64,000 nt of DNA from JACKII01 sp041687435 (GCA_041687435.1 JAWLBX010000017.1:1-64000), one strand, 5' to 3'. Positions 46,126-54,968 are shown, counted from the first letter of the stretch. Made by a program: numbers and translations. Notes: generated by a model from the letters alone, not told the origin.

Positions 46126-47163
46126 CTAAAGAACCATCGATGCAGCAATGCTGAACAGGATCGCTCCGCCGAAGGCGCTGCCTATATAAAGTGCAAACAC
46201 CGGCGGCCGGGCCAGCGCCCAGACGGCTATGGCGGCCGGAATGCAGGTAATGCCACCGGCAACCAGGAAGGCCATGCCGGCACCCACCGTCATCCCCTGC
46301 TCCATCAGGCCGCTGACCAGCGGCAACGCAGCATAACCATTCAAATAGGCCGGAATGCCGACGATGGCGGCCAGAGGAATGGCAAACCAACTGTCGCCGC
46401 CCAGCACGCTCGCCACCGCTTCCGGCGGCACGTAGGTCAGCATCATCGCCTCCAGCGCGAATGCCAACGCCAGCCATTGGCCGAGGAACAACAGGTTAGA
46501 CCAAGCGTTTTTGGCAAAGGTCTCGCGCCGCGGGCCCTCGGTCCAAAATTTCCAACGCACAATAGTGTTCGGGTTGCGCACGCTAGAGGCGCCGCACCCA
46601 CCATTGCCGACGCCGTCCCGCAACGGGTTCGTCAACATACCCGTGCGGCCGAGCATCATGGTGAGATAGCCGCCTCCTGCCCCGATACCGGCCGCGATCA
46701 ACGCTTTGGCCACTGCGAACTCCCAACCGATTATGCCAGTGGTCATGGCGAACATGGCCGGGTCCATCAGCGGCGAGGCGAGCCAGAACGCCATCACGGC
46801 GGAAAGCGGCACGCCCATCGCCAGCAGAGCCGCAATCACCGGAATCACGCCGCAGGAACAAAAGGGCGAGACCGCGCCGAACAGGGCGGCGACCAGCACC
46901 ATCTGGCCTTCCCGGCCGACAAACGCCCGGGCGATCAGGGTATCTGCCCCGGTCGCCTTGCTATAGGCAGCAAACGCAACGGCCAGCAGCAGGAAGGGCG
47001 CAGTCGAGGCGAATGAGCCGGCAACACCCGTTAACGTGCCGGGCAGCGCCTCGCCATCCAGCATCGCCTGCAAGGCGAGCACGGTAATCAGGCCGAGCCA
47101 GCCGTGGCCAATGCCTTTCAGGCGCAAGCCGAATTGGTTCAGGGCGGGAGTAAAACTGGTCAT
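46126..47163 (-). CDS. ArsP/YraQ-type permease (DUF318)
   Basis: 345 residues, eight or more membrane helices in two halves. The family landmark PFCSCGVIPVIAALLAMGVP is present, with LASPLMDPAMFAMT after it and a second-half repeat around AIPLAAIVGIPAYLNGYAALP. Members include ArsP, which exports trivalent organoarsenicals. AAAGGAG lies 7 bases before the ATG at 47163. The adjacent arsR, one base away, supports a metalloid role. A general YraQ transporter is the alternative. Confidence 0.8.
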   Translation of the reverse strand: MTSFTPALNQFGLRLKGIGHGWLGLITVLALQAMLDGEALPGTLTGVAGSFASTAPFLLLAVAFAAYSKATGADTLIARAFVGREGQMVLVAALFGAVSPFCSCGVIPVIAALLAMGVPLSAVMAFWLASPLMDPAMFAMTTGIIGWEFAVAKALIAAGIGAGGGYLTMMLGRTGMLTNPLRDGVGNGGCGASSVRNPNTIVRWKFWTEGPRRETFAKNAWSNLLFLGQWLALAFALEAMMLTYVPPEAVASVLGGDSWFAIPLAAIVGIPAYLNGYAALPLVSGLMEQGMTVGAGMAFLVAGGITCIPAAIAVWALARPPVFALYIGSAFGGAILFSIAASMVL

Positions 47164-47164
47164 G

Positions 47165-47530
47165 TCATGACTCCTTTTCGGCTGCAATTGCCATGGGCTG
47201 GCCTATTTCGTCTGCTGTGGGCGCCGTATGGACGTCCGCTTCGCACACCAGCGTGCAACATTCGGCCGTCAGAAAATCCAAAAGTGCGTGCATGACAGGG
47301 AATTCTGCCACGCTGTAGTTTTGCCGCCCCTGCTTGGTCTGTTTGATCAGTCCGCAACGTGCCAGGGTCGCCAGATGGTGCGACAGGGTTGAGGCCGGCA
47401 CATAGGTCCGGGACTGGATCTCTCCGAACGGCAGCCCATCCTCGCCGGCTTTCACCAGCAAACGGAAAACATCCAACCGGGTGGGTTGGCCGAGGGCTTC
47501 GAGGCAGGCGGCTGCGGATTCTGTTTTCAT
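47165..47530 (-). CDS. arsR: ArsR-family metalloregulator with CC-x3-C site
   Basis: 121-residue winged-helix repressor (helix-turn-helix around PASTLSHHLATLARCGLI). The C-terminal segment AECCTLVCEAD gives Cys91, Cys92 and Cys96. This resembles the C-terminal As(III) site Cys95/96/102 of Acidithiobacillus ArsR rather than the classic ELCVCDL site in the recognition helix. It should repress its own operon until arsenite or methylarsenite binds. A palindromic operator candidate lies 39 bases upstream. Confidence 0.88.
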   Translation of the reverse strand: MKTESAAACLEALGQPTRLDVFRLLVKAGEDGLPFGEIQSRTYVPASTLSHHLATLARCGLIKQTKQGRQNYSVAEFPVMHALLDFLTAECCTLVCEADVHTAPTADEIGQPMAIAAEKES

Positions 47531-47568
47531 GCAGACATTATTACACCTGGGATTTCTTCAATACAACG

Positions 47569-47592
47569 ATATTTCTAGTTTTATAGAAATAT
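47569..47592. promoter_or_regulatory. Palindromic operator candidate upstream of arsR
   Basis: ATATTTCTA and TAGAAATAT are perfect 9-base inverted repeats around a 6-base spacer in an AT-rich patch 39 bases upstream of the arsR start. Size and place fit an ArsR-family operator. Confidence 0.6.
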
Positions 47593-47729
47593 ATCTGCCT
47601 GCGGCTCAACGGACGGAACGGAACCCCAACCAAACCGCGTTCCCTACCCCACCGAAAACACGTGCGTCGCATTGATGTGCCCAATATAGTGGCCTCGACC
47701 ATCCATTTACCGCTAGGGAGATCGCCAAA

Positions 47730-48938
47730 ATGAAAGACGCCTTCATCTGCGACGCCATTCGCACCCCCATCGGCCGCTATGCCGGTTCTCTTGCCCAGGT
47801 CCGCACCGACGACCTCGGCGCCATCCCAATCAAGGCGCTGATGGATCGCAACAAGAGTGTGGACTGGAGCCAGGTCGATGACATCGCCTATGGCTGCGCC
47901 AACCAGGCGGGCGAGGACAACCGCAATGTCGGCCGCATGGTGGCCCTGCTGGCCGGCCTGCCGGATAGCGCGCCGGCGAACACGATCAACCGCCTATGCG
48001 GCTCCGGCATGGATGCCATCGGCTCGGTCGCGCGGGCGATCCGGACTGGCGAGGCCGACCTGTGCATCGGCGGCGGCGTCGAAAGCATGAGCCGCGCGCC
48101 CTTCGTCATGGGTAAGGCCACCTCCGCCTTCAGCCGCGACAACAAGGTGGAGGACACCACCATCGGCTGGCGCTTCGTCAACCCGCTGATGAAGGCGCAG
48201 TACGGCATCGACAGCATGCCGGAAACCGGGGAAAACGTGGCGGAAGAGTTCCAGGTCTCGCGCCAGGACCAGGACGCCATGGCCTATCGCAGCCAGATGA
48301 ACGCGGTCGCGGCACAGAAAAATGGTCGTCTGGCCAAAGAAATCGTCGCGGTCTCGATCAAGCAGCGCAAGGGCGACCCGATCGTTGTCGATACCGACGA
48401 GCATCCGCGCGAAGGAACGACGCTGGAAGGGCTGGCGAAGCTGCCGACGCCGTTCCGCAACCCGGGCACGGTCACTGCGGGCAATGCTTCCGGCGTGAAC
48501 GACGGCGCCTGTGCGGCCCTGCTCGCCTCCGGCGATGCGGTGGAAAAATACGGCCTGACGCCGCGTGCCCGCATTCTGGGCATGCAGACCGCCGGCGTGC
48601 CGCCACGGATCATGGGCATCGGCCCGGCCCCGGCCTCCATGAAACTGCTCGAGCGCCTCGGCCTGTCCATCAACGATATGGACGTGATCGAACTGAATGA
48701 GGCGTTTGCCGCACAAGGCCTTGCCGTGCTGCGGCAGCTGGGCGTGGCAGATGACGACGAGCGCGTGAACCCGAACGGCGGCGCTATCGCCCTCGGCCAC
48801 CCGCTCGGCATGTCCGGCGCGCGCCTGATCACGACGGCCATGTACGAGCTGGAGCAGCGTCAGGGCCGCTATGCCCTTTGCACCATGTGCATCGGCGTTG
48901 GCCAGGGCATCGCAACCGTGATCGAGCGCGTAAACTGA
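47730..48938 (+). CDS. Thiolase, 3-oxoadipyl-CoA / acetyl-CoA acyltransferase type
   Basis: 402 residues. Catalytic Cys90 in INRLCGSGMDA, His357 in ALGHPLGMSG and Cys387 in CTMCIGVGQG. The N-terminal GCANQAGEDNRNVGRMVALLAGLP is closest to PcaF-type 3-oxoadipyl-CoA thiolases, which split 3-oxoadipyl-CoA into succinyl-CoA and acetyl-CoA. No other beta-ketoadipate gene is near, so a general beta-oxidation role is also possible. It ends at a terminator. Confidence 0.9.
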   Translation: MKDAFICDAIRTPIGRYAGSLAQVRTDDLGAIPIKALMDRNKSVDWSQVDDIAYGCANQAGEDNRNVGRMVALLAGLPDSAPANTINRLCGSGMDAIGSVARAIRTGEADLCIGGGVESMSRAPFVMGKATSAFSRDNKVEDTTIGWRFVNPLMKAQYGIDSMPETGENVAEEFQVSRQDQDAMAYRSQMNAVAAQKNGRLAKEIVAVSIKQRKGDPIVVDTDEHPREGTTLEGLAKLPTPFRNPGTVTAGNASGVNDGACAALLASGDAVEKYGLTPRARILGMQTAGVPPRIMGIGPAPASMKLLERLGLSINDMDVIELNEAFAAQGLAVLRQLGVADDDERVNPNGGAIALGHPLGMSGARLITTAMYELEQRQGRYALCTMCIGVGQGIATVIERVN

Positions 48939-48957
48939 AGCGGAGGCCGATCCCTTA

Positions 48958-49014
48958 CCGTTCCGGCGCATGCCGGAACGGTTCCGAACAGGGCGGCCGG
49001 TCCGCCCTGTTTTG
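48958..49014 (+). terminator. Double-hairpin terminator after the thiolase gene
   Basis: A first perfect stem, CCGTTCCGGC with GCCGGAACGG (48958-48981), is followed by a second, ACAGGGCGG with CCGCCCTGT, running into TTTT near 49010-49013. The second has the form of a rho-independent terminator. Confidence 0.8.
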
Positions 49015-49126
49015 CGTTGGGGTACCGGCTAATCGGTTGCACTGTATCGCGGCTTTCCGAAGCATAGGCTTCGCAGGCACGACGCCCTACATCAGTGGAT
49101 GTTACAATTTGCGGTAAGGACACAGG

Positions 49127-49711
49127 ATGACGCGCGAAGAACCGAAATGGATCGGCCCGGCGACGGATTATGGCCCGTTGGCCGTTTTCTTCGGCGCCTA
49201 CTTTTTTTGGGGCCTGATTCCGGCGACGGGCGCGTTGATGGCCGCGACGCTGGTGGCGTTGGTGGCCTCCTGGCTGGTGCGCCGCACTATACCAATGATG
49301 GCCGTGGTTACCGCGGTGATCGTCGGCGTGTTCGGCGGCCTGACGCTCTGGCTCAATGACGAGACATTCATCAAACTGAAGCCGACCATCGTCCAGGCAC
49401 TGTTCGCCTTCATCCTGTTGGGCGGGCTGCTGTTTGACAAGCCGATGCTGAAATATGTGTTGGGCAAGGTTTGGCCGATCGACGATGCGGGTTTTCGCAA
49501 GCTAAGCTTCCGTTTCGGCCTGTTCTTCGCCGCCATGGCCTTGTTGAACGAAGCCGTATGGCGCACCCAGAGCACGGATACCTGGGTGCTGTTCAAGGTT
49601 TGGGGCCTGATGGGACTGACGTTCGTTTTTGCCATGACGCAGATCAAGGTGTTCGAAACACACCGGCTGCCAGATACCGAGCCGGGAGGCTCCAACCCGG
49701 GCGGCGAATGA
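49127..49711 (+). CDS. ispZ: Intracellular septation protein A family (IspZ/YciB)
   Basis: 194 residues with about five membrane helices and the family motifs DYGPLAVFFGAYFFWG, KPTIVQALFAFILLGG, and KLSFRFGLFFAAMALLNE. YciB/IspZ is an inner-membrane protein tied to cell-envelope integrity and septation. GTAAGGACACAGG precedes the ATG. Its stop lies one base before the GTG of the EamA transporter. Confidence 0.9.
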   Translation: MTREEPKWIGPATDYGPLAVFFGAYFFWGLIPATGALMAATLVALVASWLVRRTIPMMAVVTAVIVGVFGGLTLWLNDETFIKLKPTIVQALFAFILLGGLLFDKPMLKYVLGKVWPIDDAGFRKLSFRFGLFFAAMALLNEAVWRTQSTDTWVLFKVWGLMGLTFVFAMTQIKVFETHRLPDTEPGGSNPGGE

Positions 49712-49712
49712 C

Positions 49713-50603
49713 GTGGCGGCCATCGCTGCACCGCCAAAGGACAGGGTGCTGCATGGCATCCTGTTCATGTGCTTGGCGGTCCTTTGCTTCTCCACACTGA
49801 ACGCTTCGGCCAAGCTGCTGTCTTCGGCGGGCTTCGACATGCGCCAAGTGGTGTGGGCGCGCTATGTCGGTGCGTTGGTCGTGATGGTCGTGATCTTTTT
49901 CCCCCGCCGCGGCCTGCGCCTGTTTCGGCCCCGGCACCTGGGCATCCAAACGTTGCGAGGGTTGCTGTTGTTCGGCTCCTCCGCCTTGTATTTCCAGGGT
50001 TTGGCGAGGCTCGACCTGTCGATCGCCGCCACGATTTCCATGACCAGCCCGCTGCTGATCACAGCCCTGTCAGTGCCATTTTTGCGGGAACATGTGGGTG
50101 CGCGGCGCTGGGCGGCGGTGGGGGTCGGCTTTATCGGCGCGCTGGTCGTAATCCGGCCAGGTTTCGGCGAGACCAGTCCCTACATCCTGTTTTTCATCGC
50201 CAGCATGACGTGCAGCACATTCTACGCCCTCATCACCCGCAAGTATGCGGGGGAGGAAAACGCCGAGACCTCCGCCACGGTTGCAACGGTGGTCGGCGCG
50301 CTAGCGGCCGCGCCATTGGCCTTTCCCGTCTGGGAAACACCCGTGGCAACACTGGACATCGCCCTGATGTGCGGCCTGGGCCTGTTCGCAGCATTGGGGC
50401 ATTATTTCTTCACTATGGCCTTCCAACGCGGCCCCGCGGCGGTAATTTCGCCGTTCAGTTACGGGCAACTGGTCGGCGCGACGGTCTACGGCATCATTCT
50501 GTTCGGCCACTTCCCGGACCAATGGACCTTGATCGGCGCCGGCATCATCATGACATCTGGCATCTACATCGCTCACCGCGAACGGGCGCGGCGGGGGAAA
50601 TAG
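49713..50603 (+). CDS. EamA/DMT-family transporter
   Basis: 296 residues, ten membrane helices as two EamA repeats. Typical pieces: YVGALVVMVVIFF, LDLSIAATISMTSPLLITALS (end of repeat 1), and AVISPFSYGQLVGATVYG (repeat 2). Exports or imports small metabolites; substrate unknown. It starts with GTG directly after ispZ and is likely co-transcribed. Confidence 0.88.
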   Translation: MAAIAAPPKDRVLHGILFMCLAVLCFSTLNASAKLLSSAGFDMRQVVWARYVGALVVMVVIFFPRRGLRLFRPRHLGIQTLRGLLLFGSSALYFQGLARLDLSIAATISMTSPLLITALSVPFLREHVGARRWAAVGVGFIGALVVIRPGFGETSPYILFFIASMTCSTFYALITRKYAGEENAETSATVATVVGALAAAPLAFPVWETPVATLDIALMCGLGLFAALGHYFFTMAFQRGPAAVISPFSYGQLVGATVYGIILFGHFPDQWTLIGAGIIMTSGIYIAHRERARRGK

Positions 50604-50615
50604 CCGAGCGGCGGA

Positions 50616-51476
50616 TCATTCGAACACACGCTGACGCCACCAGGGATAATAGTCTGGCATTTGCGTCGCAGCGCTGTCGGTAAAGCGGGGTGTGCGCTTT
50701 TCCAGGAACGAGGCCACGCCTTCCTTCGCATCGGCCATGGCGCCGAGCGCCCGCATTCCACGGCTATCGAGCTTATGCGCCTCCATCGGGTGATCGGCCG
50801 CAGCCATCTTCCACAACAGATTGCGGTTGTAGGCAACGGAGACAGCCGCGGTGTTATCCGCAATTTCCCGTGCCAGCGTCCGGGCTGCCGGCAGCAGATC
50901 ATCCGGCGCGTGCACGGAACGGACGAGCCCACCCTTCAGCGCTTCCGCCGCATCGAACACCCTGCCGGTCAGCACCCATTCCTGCGCCTGCGCCATGCCA
51001 ACGGCGCGGGAAAGGAACCAGGAGGAGCAGGCCTCCATCACCACGGCCCGGCGGGTAAATACCATGCCGAAGCGGGCGGTCTCGCTGGCAAGGCGCATGT
51101 CGAAGGCCAGTTGCATGGTCATGCCGAAACCGACCGCCGGCCCGTTGATCGCGCCGATCCAGGGCTTTTTGGAGTCGAAAATGCGAAGCGTCATGCGGCC
51201 GCCGCCATCGCGGCCGGCATTGGGCCCCTCCTCCGCCGGGCGGGCGTTGCGGTCGAAGGTATCAGCCCCGCGGGAAAGGTCGGCACCGGCGCAGAAGGCG
51301 CGACCGGCACCGGTAACGATGACAGCGCGCACCGCATCGGCGGCATCGGCCTGATCGGCGGCAGCGATCAACTCGTCGATCATCTGGCCGTTGACAGCGT
51401 TCAGCTTGTCCGGCCGGTTGAGCGTGATGGTCGCAATGCCATCTGCGACAGCGTATTCAATCAGTTCAAAGGTCAT
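50616..51476 (-). CDS. Enoyl-CoA hydratase/isomerase (crotonase family)
   Basis: 286 residues from the ATG at 51476 (MTFELIEYAVADGIATITLN), preceded by a GGGAG on the minus strand. Oxyanion-hole segments are NAVNGQMIDEL, FCAGADLSRGAD and GPAVGFGMTMQLAFD. Acts on enoyl-CoA esters in fatty- or aromatic-acid breakdown. It overlaps nothing real and is convergent with the EamA gene. Confidence 0.9.
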   Translation of the reverse strand: MTFELIEYAVADGIATITLNRPDKLNAVNGQMIDELIAAADQADAADAVRAVIVTGAGRAFCAGADLSRGADTFDRNARPAEEGPNAGRDGGGRMTLRIFDSKKPWIGAINGPAVGFGMTMQLAFDMRLASETARFGMVFTRRAVVMEACSSWFLSRAVGMAQAQEWVLTGRVFDAAEALKGGLVRSVHAPDDLLPAARTLAREIADNTAAVSVAYNRNLLWKMAAADHPMEAHKLDSRGMRALGAMADAKEGVASFLEKRTPRFTDSAATQMPDYYPWWRQRVFE

Positions 51477-51525
51477 GTGCGGCAGCTCCCGAAAAATTCG
51501 CGGTTCCGCATCAAATTGCCTATCC

Positions 51526-52101
51526 TCAGAGAAGAAGCAATGCCGTAACGGCCAAAGCGGCCACGGAGACCGCAAGGCCAATGGCAATCAGCAGCCCGTC
51601 GGAACTCATCATGCCAAGGCCAATGATCGCGATCGCCAGGGAAGGCGGCAGGACGCCCCACGGCACCAAAGCCAGCGGATACATCGTAATTGCCAGCAGA
51701 ATGCAGAAAATCGCAGTCACATAGGTCCACGGCGGAGAGGTCAAGGTGTGGTAGCGGGCGCGAACCACACGTTCGACCCTTTCCACATAAGGTTTTAAGG
51801 CCTGCGAACTTTCGCGCACCCGTTTGCTGCTCATCGACCGGTTGCGGATCCATGCCGGCATCCAGGGTGCGCCATCCCGGGCGATATATTGCACCATCAA
51901 AATAATGACAAATGACGAGAACAGGATGGATGCGCCAGGGATCGAGCCCAGCGGCGTAGCGCTTAGCACACCGACCAGAAACAGAAAGGGGCCGTAGGCC
52001 CGGCGCCCGAACGCTTCCATCATCTCATTGATGGACGTCTCGTTCCCGTTGTTTTCGTCCGCAGTCTCGCTCAACGTGTCGAGAACGGCGGAAATGGACA
52101 T
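51526..52101 (-). CDS. ExoD-family membrane protein
   Basis: 191 residues from the ATG at 52101. The pattern MMEAFGRRAYGPFLFLVGVLSATPLGSIPG and the C-terminal hydrophobic run match ExoD, named from Rhizobium for exopolysaccharide and alkaline-stress phenotypes; biochemical function is unknown. A TTG at 52134 extends the frame by 11 residues. First of three neighbouring small membrane-protein genes on the minus strand. Confidence 0.88.
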   Translation of the reverse strand: MSISAVLDTLSETADENNGNETSINEMMEAFGRRAYGPFLFLVGVLSATPLGSIPGASILFSSFVIILMVQYIARDGAPWMPAWIRNRSMSSKRVRESSQALKPYVERVERVVRARYHTLTSPPWTYVTAIFCILLAITMYPLALVPWGVLPPSLAIAIIGLGMMSSDGLLIAIGLAVSVAALAVTALLLL

Positions 52102-52188
52102 CTGCGCTTCCGCCAATACCGGTTCCTTTCGCAACTCTTAATCGTGCCCTGAACGGGGTCGCCTGCCGCAGCGGAACAATTAGAAGAG

Positions 52189-52638
52189 TCAGCGATTACC
52201 GTCCGACTTCTTTCCGCCGGTAATGAACCCGACGGCCAGGCCAAGACCGATGGCGCCCAGTGTTGCCACAGCGGGATGCCGCCGCACCAATGCCTCCGCC
52301 TTGTGGATTGCTTCCAGCAGTTCCGGATCCCGTTCAACTGGCGGCGGCGATGCTACGCCAAGCTTGATCTTTTCCGCGGGCCTGCTCGCGAAATAGAACA
52401 GGACGGCGGCTATCAGCAGCAGCACGCCGCCAACCGTCAGCGCCGCCCAGTGCATGGGCCAGACTGTCGCCAAGCCCAGCATTGCCGCTACACTTACGAA
52501 AAACAGCCCGAACAACGCCACCAGCAGTCCGATACCGCCAAAAGCCAGAGCCAAGGCAAGCCGCTGGGCTTGTCGGGCTACTCGAACCTTGATCGCCTCG
52601 ACCATGCCCATAAGCCGAATCACGCTCAGAACGCGCAT
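52189..52638 (-). CDS. Holin-like / phage holin superfamily III type membrane protein
   Basis: 149 residues with two central membrane helices (about 28-50 and 60-83) and a third near the C-terminus followed by GGKKSDGNR. The layout matches the Act_transp/holin superfamily proteins that cluster with DUF883 (YqjD/YqjE/YqjK-like) genes. It is not evidence of a phage. Probably an envelope or stress protein. Confidence 0.6.
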   Translation of the reverse strand: MRVLSVIRLMGMVEAIKVRVARQAQRLALALAFGGIGLLVALFGLFFVSVAAMLGLATVWPMHWAALTVGGVLLLIAAVLFYFASRPAEKIKLGVASPPPVERDPELLEAIHKAEALVRRHPAVATLGAIGLGLAVGFITGGKKSDGNR

Positions 52639-52678
52639 GAAATATCACAGCATATTTCAAGTCTGGGACGCACAGGCT

Positions 52679-53008
52679 TCAACGCCGCCGCATCAGGGCG
52701 CCGATCAACACACCGATCCCAAGCGCGGTAGCCAAACAGACAAACGGCCGCTCCGCCACGGTTGCCCGCGCCCGCGTCACCGACTCGTCGGCAAAATTTT
52801 CCGCCTGATCGCGCAGTTCAGCGGCCCGCCGTTTCGCTTCGTCATACCGGGCAGAAATTTCATCCTGCCCATGCTCCACCCTGGAGCGGACGAGTTTCTG
52901 CAAACTGTCCGTGAGCTGCCGCACATCTTCTTTTAACTGTTGGATGTCCTTTTCGACAGAGGCTGCCTCTTTATCACCGGCGCCCGGAGTATCGGTTGTC
53001 TGTGCCAT
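52679..53008 (-). CDS. DUF883 protein (YqjD/ElaB family)
   Basis: 109 residues: charged amphipathic helices (coiled-coil-like DIQQLKEDVRQLTDSLQKLV, then DEAKRRAAELRDQAE) and a C-terminal membrane helix ending GVLIGALMRRR. YqjD and ElaB of E. coli are inner-membrane tail-anchored proteins that bind ribosomes in stationary phase. It precedes the holin-like gene by 40 bases on the minus strand. Confidence 0.85.
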   Translation of the reverse strand: MAQTTDTPGAGDKEAASVEKDIQQLKEDVRQLTDSLQKLVRSRVEHGQDEISARYDEAKRRAAELRDQAENFADESVTRARATVAERPFVCLATALGIGVLIGALMRRR

Positions 53009-53070
53009 TTTTGCACCCTTACCTAGAGTTATTCATTAATCACAGTGATTTGAATGTGAGTTGGTCCCGT

Positions 53071-53097
53071 CGTATAATCAACCCTGTGGATTATACG
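53071..53097. promoter_or_regulatory. Inverted repeat between DUF883 gene and formaldehyde dehydrogenase gene
   Basis: CGTATAATC and GATTATACG are perfect 9-base arms with a 9-base spacer, placed in the divergent region (63 bases before the DUF883 start, 156 before the dehydrogenase start). The size fits an operator for a dimeric regulator. A smaller AATCAC-A-GTGATT palindrome lies at 53038-53050. Confidence 0.5.
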
Positions 53098-53253
53098 CAG
53101 TCTGACCGACTCGCTCCTACCAAGAAATTTTCCCCCGATATCGGGCCCGGGCTGCGGCTGCCTTCTTTGTATCTCAGGCTTTGCAATATGCAGCCTGCGC
53201 GGCCATGATGCGCTACGGTCGATCTGATAGAGAGCAAGGGATACCTCACCACC

Positions 53254-54360
53254 ATGGATGTACGCGCCGCTGTCGCCTTCGAGGCTGGAAAGCCGCTGGA
53301 AATCGTCGAGGTCCAATTGGATGGTCCGAAGGCTGGCGAAGTGCTGGTCGAGATCAAGGCCACCGGCGTCTGCCATACGGACGAATTCACCCTGTCAGGT
53401 GCAGACCCTGAAGGCGCATTCCCGGCGATCCTGGGGCATGAGGGCGCCGGCATCGTGCGGGAGGTCGGGCCGGGTGTAACCAGCGTGGCGCCCGGCGACC
53501 ATGTCATCCCGCTCTACACCCCCGAATGCCGGGAATGCAAAAGCTGCCTGCATCCCAAGACCAACCTTTGCACTGCCATCCGCGCGACCCAGGGCCAGGG
53601 CGTAATGCCGGACGGAACCAGCCGCTTTTCTTACAAAGGCGATAAGGTGCTGCACTATATGGGCTGCTCAACCTTCGCCAACTATACGGTGATGCCGGAG
53701 ATCGCGCTCGCCAAAGTGCGGAACGATGCGCCGTTCGACAAGATTTGCTATATTGGCTGTGGCGTGACCACGGGCATCGGCGCGGTCATGTTCACGGCCA
53801 AGGTGCCGCCGAACAGCAATTGCGTCGTGTTCGGCCTGGGCGGAATCGGCCTCAACGTCATTCAGGGCCTGAAAATGGTGGGTGCGCGCCAGATCATCGG
53901 CGTTGACCTGAACCCGGACAAGGCAGAGATCGCACGCCAATTCGGCATGACCGATTTCGTAAACCCGAAGGATCACAAGGATCTGGTTGGCCATCTGGTC
54001 GAACTGACCGGCGGCGGCGCAGATTTCTCATTCGAATGTATCGGCAATGTCAATGTCATGCGCCAAGCGCTGGAATGCTGCCACCGCGGTTGGGGCGAGA
54101 GCATCATCATTGGCGTGGCGCCTGCCGGTGCGGAAATCTCTACCCGCCCATTCCAGCTGGTCACTGGCCGCTCCTGGCGTGGCACGGCATTCGGCGGCGC
54201 ACGTGGGCGGACCGATGTGCCGAAGATCGTCGATATGTACATGGAAGGGCGCATCAACATCGACGACCTGATCACCCACACCATGCCGCTGGAAGATATC
54301 AACAGTGCGTTCGACCTGATGCACAGCGGCGAATCGATCCGCAGCGTGGTATTGTATTAA
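53254..54360 (+). CDS. S-(hydroxymethyl)glutathione dehydrogenase / class III alcohol dehydrogenase
   Basis: 368 residues. Catalytic zinc ligands Cys40, His62 and Cys169; structural zinc Cys92, Cys95, Cys98 and Cys106 (CRECKSCLHPKTNLC); NAD loop GLGGIG at 194-199. The segment ATQGQGVMPDGTSRFS and the overall length are those of the glutathione-dependent formaldehyde dehydrogenase (FrmA/AdhC/FlhA). It detoxifies formaldehyde and reduces S-nitrosoglutathione. The S-formylglutathione hydrolase is not adjacent. Confidence 0.95.
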   Translation: MDVRAAVAFEAGKPLEIVEVQLDGPKAGEVLVEIKATGVCHTDEFTLSGADPEGAFPAILGHEGAGIVREVGPGVTSVAPGDHVIPLYTPECRECKSCLHPKTNLCTAIRATQGQGVMPDGTSRFSYKGDKVLHYMGCSTFANYTVMPEIALAKVRNDAPFDKICYIGCGVTTGIGAVMFTAKVPPNSNCVVFGLGGIGLNVIQGLKMVGARQIIGVDLNPDKAEIARQFGMTDFVNPKDHKDLVGHLVELTGGGADFSFECIGNVNVMRQALECCHRGWGESIIIGVAPAGAEISTRPFQLVTGRSWRGTAFGGARGRTDVPKIVDMYMEGRINIDDLITHTMPLEDINSAFDLMHSGESIRSVVLY

Positions 54361-54386
54361 GCGTCCGCAACGGAAGGATAGATACC

Positions 54387-54968
54387 GTGATCCGTACACT
54401 GGCCCTGCTGGGCGCAATCGTTCCAGGCTTGGCGCTGGCTCACCATCCAACGGGCGGAATGACGCCCGAAACCCTTTGGCATGGGCTGGCGTCCGGCGTT
54501 GCACACCCGATCATTGGCCTGGACCATCTGGCCTTCATCGTGGGCATGGCCCTGCTGGCCCTGTTGACCAAGGCACCGCGCATGATGCCGCTGGCCTTCG
54601 TCGCCATGACGGTTATCGGCGCCGGCCTGCACCTTGCGGCCATCAGCCTGCCGGTTGCCCAGTTCATGATCGCGGCCAGCGTGCTGCTGGTCGGTGTGCT
54701 GGCAATCGTGCGCGTATCGCTGCCGGTACTGGCGGCGCTGGCACTGTTTGGCGCCGCCGGGCTTTTCCATGGCTATGCCTACGCCGAATCCATTATCGGG
54801 GCAGAAAAGGCGCCACTTGTGGCCTATCTGATCGGCTTTGCCGCGGTGCAATTGACGATTGCCTGGGCCCTGCAAATTTGCGCGGAGCGGTCCCAGCGTA
54901 TGGCGGACTGGATCCGCATCGGCGGAGGCATCGCCGCCGGTGTCGGAACTGTATTTATGGTGGCTTAG
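54387..54968 (+). CDS. HupE/UreJ-family metal transporter-like protein
   Basis: 193 residues starting at GTG, with GGAAGGA 8 bases upstream. An N-terminal signal-like helix ends LALAHH; the family signature HPIIGLDHLAF (His40, Asp46, His47) follows, then five to six membrane helices with VAYLIGFAAVQLTIA. HupE/UreJ proteins move nickel or cobalt for hydrogenase or urease; neither is encoded here. Located 26 bases after the formaldehyde dehydrogenase gene, likely co-transcribed. Confidence 0.85.
   Translation: MIRTLALLGAIVPGLALAHHPTGGMTPETLWHGLASGVAHPIIGLDHLAFIVGMALLALLTKAPRMMPLAFVAMTVIGAGLHLAAISLPVAQFMIAASVLLVGVLAIVRVSLPVLAALALFGAAGLFHGYAYAESIIGAEKAPLVAYLIGFAAVQLTIAWALQICAERSQRMADWIRIGGGIAAGVGTVFMVA

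Noticed and set aside
52189..52638. Holin similarity as evidence of a prophage
   Set aside because: No lysin, capsid, tail or integrase gene is nearby, and this holin-like type is commonly chromosomal beside DUF883 genes.
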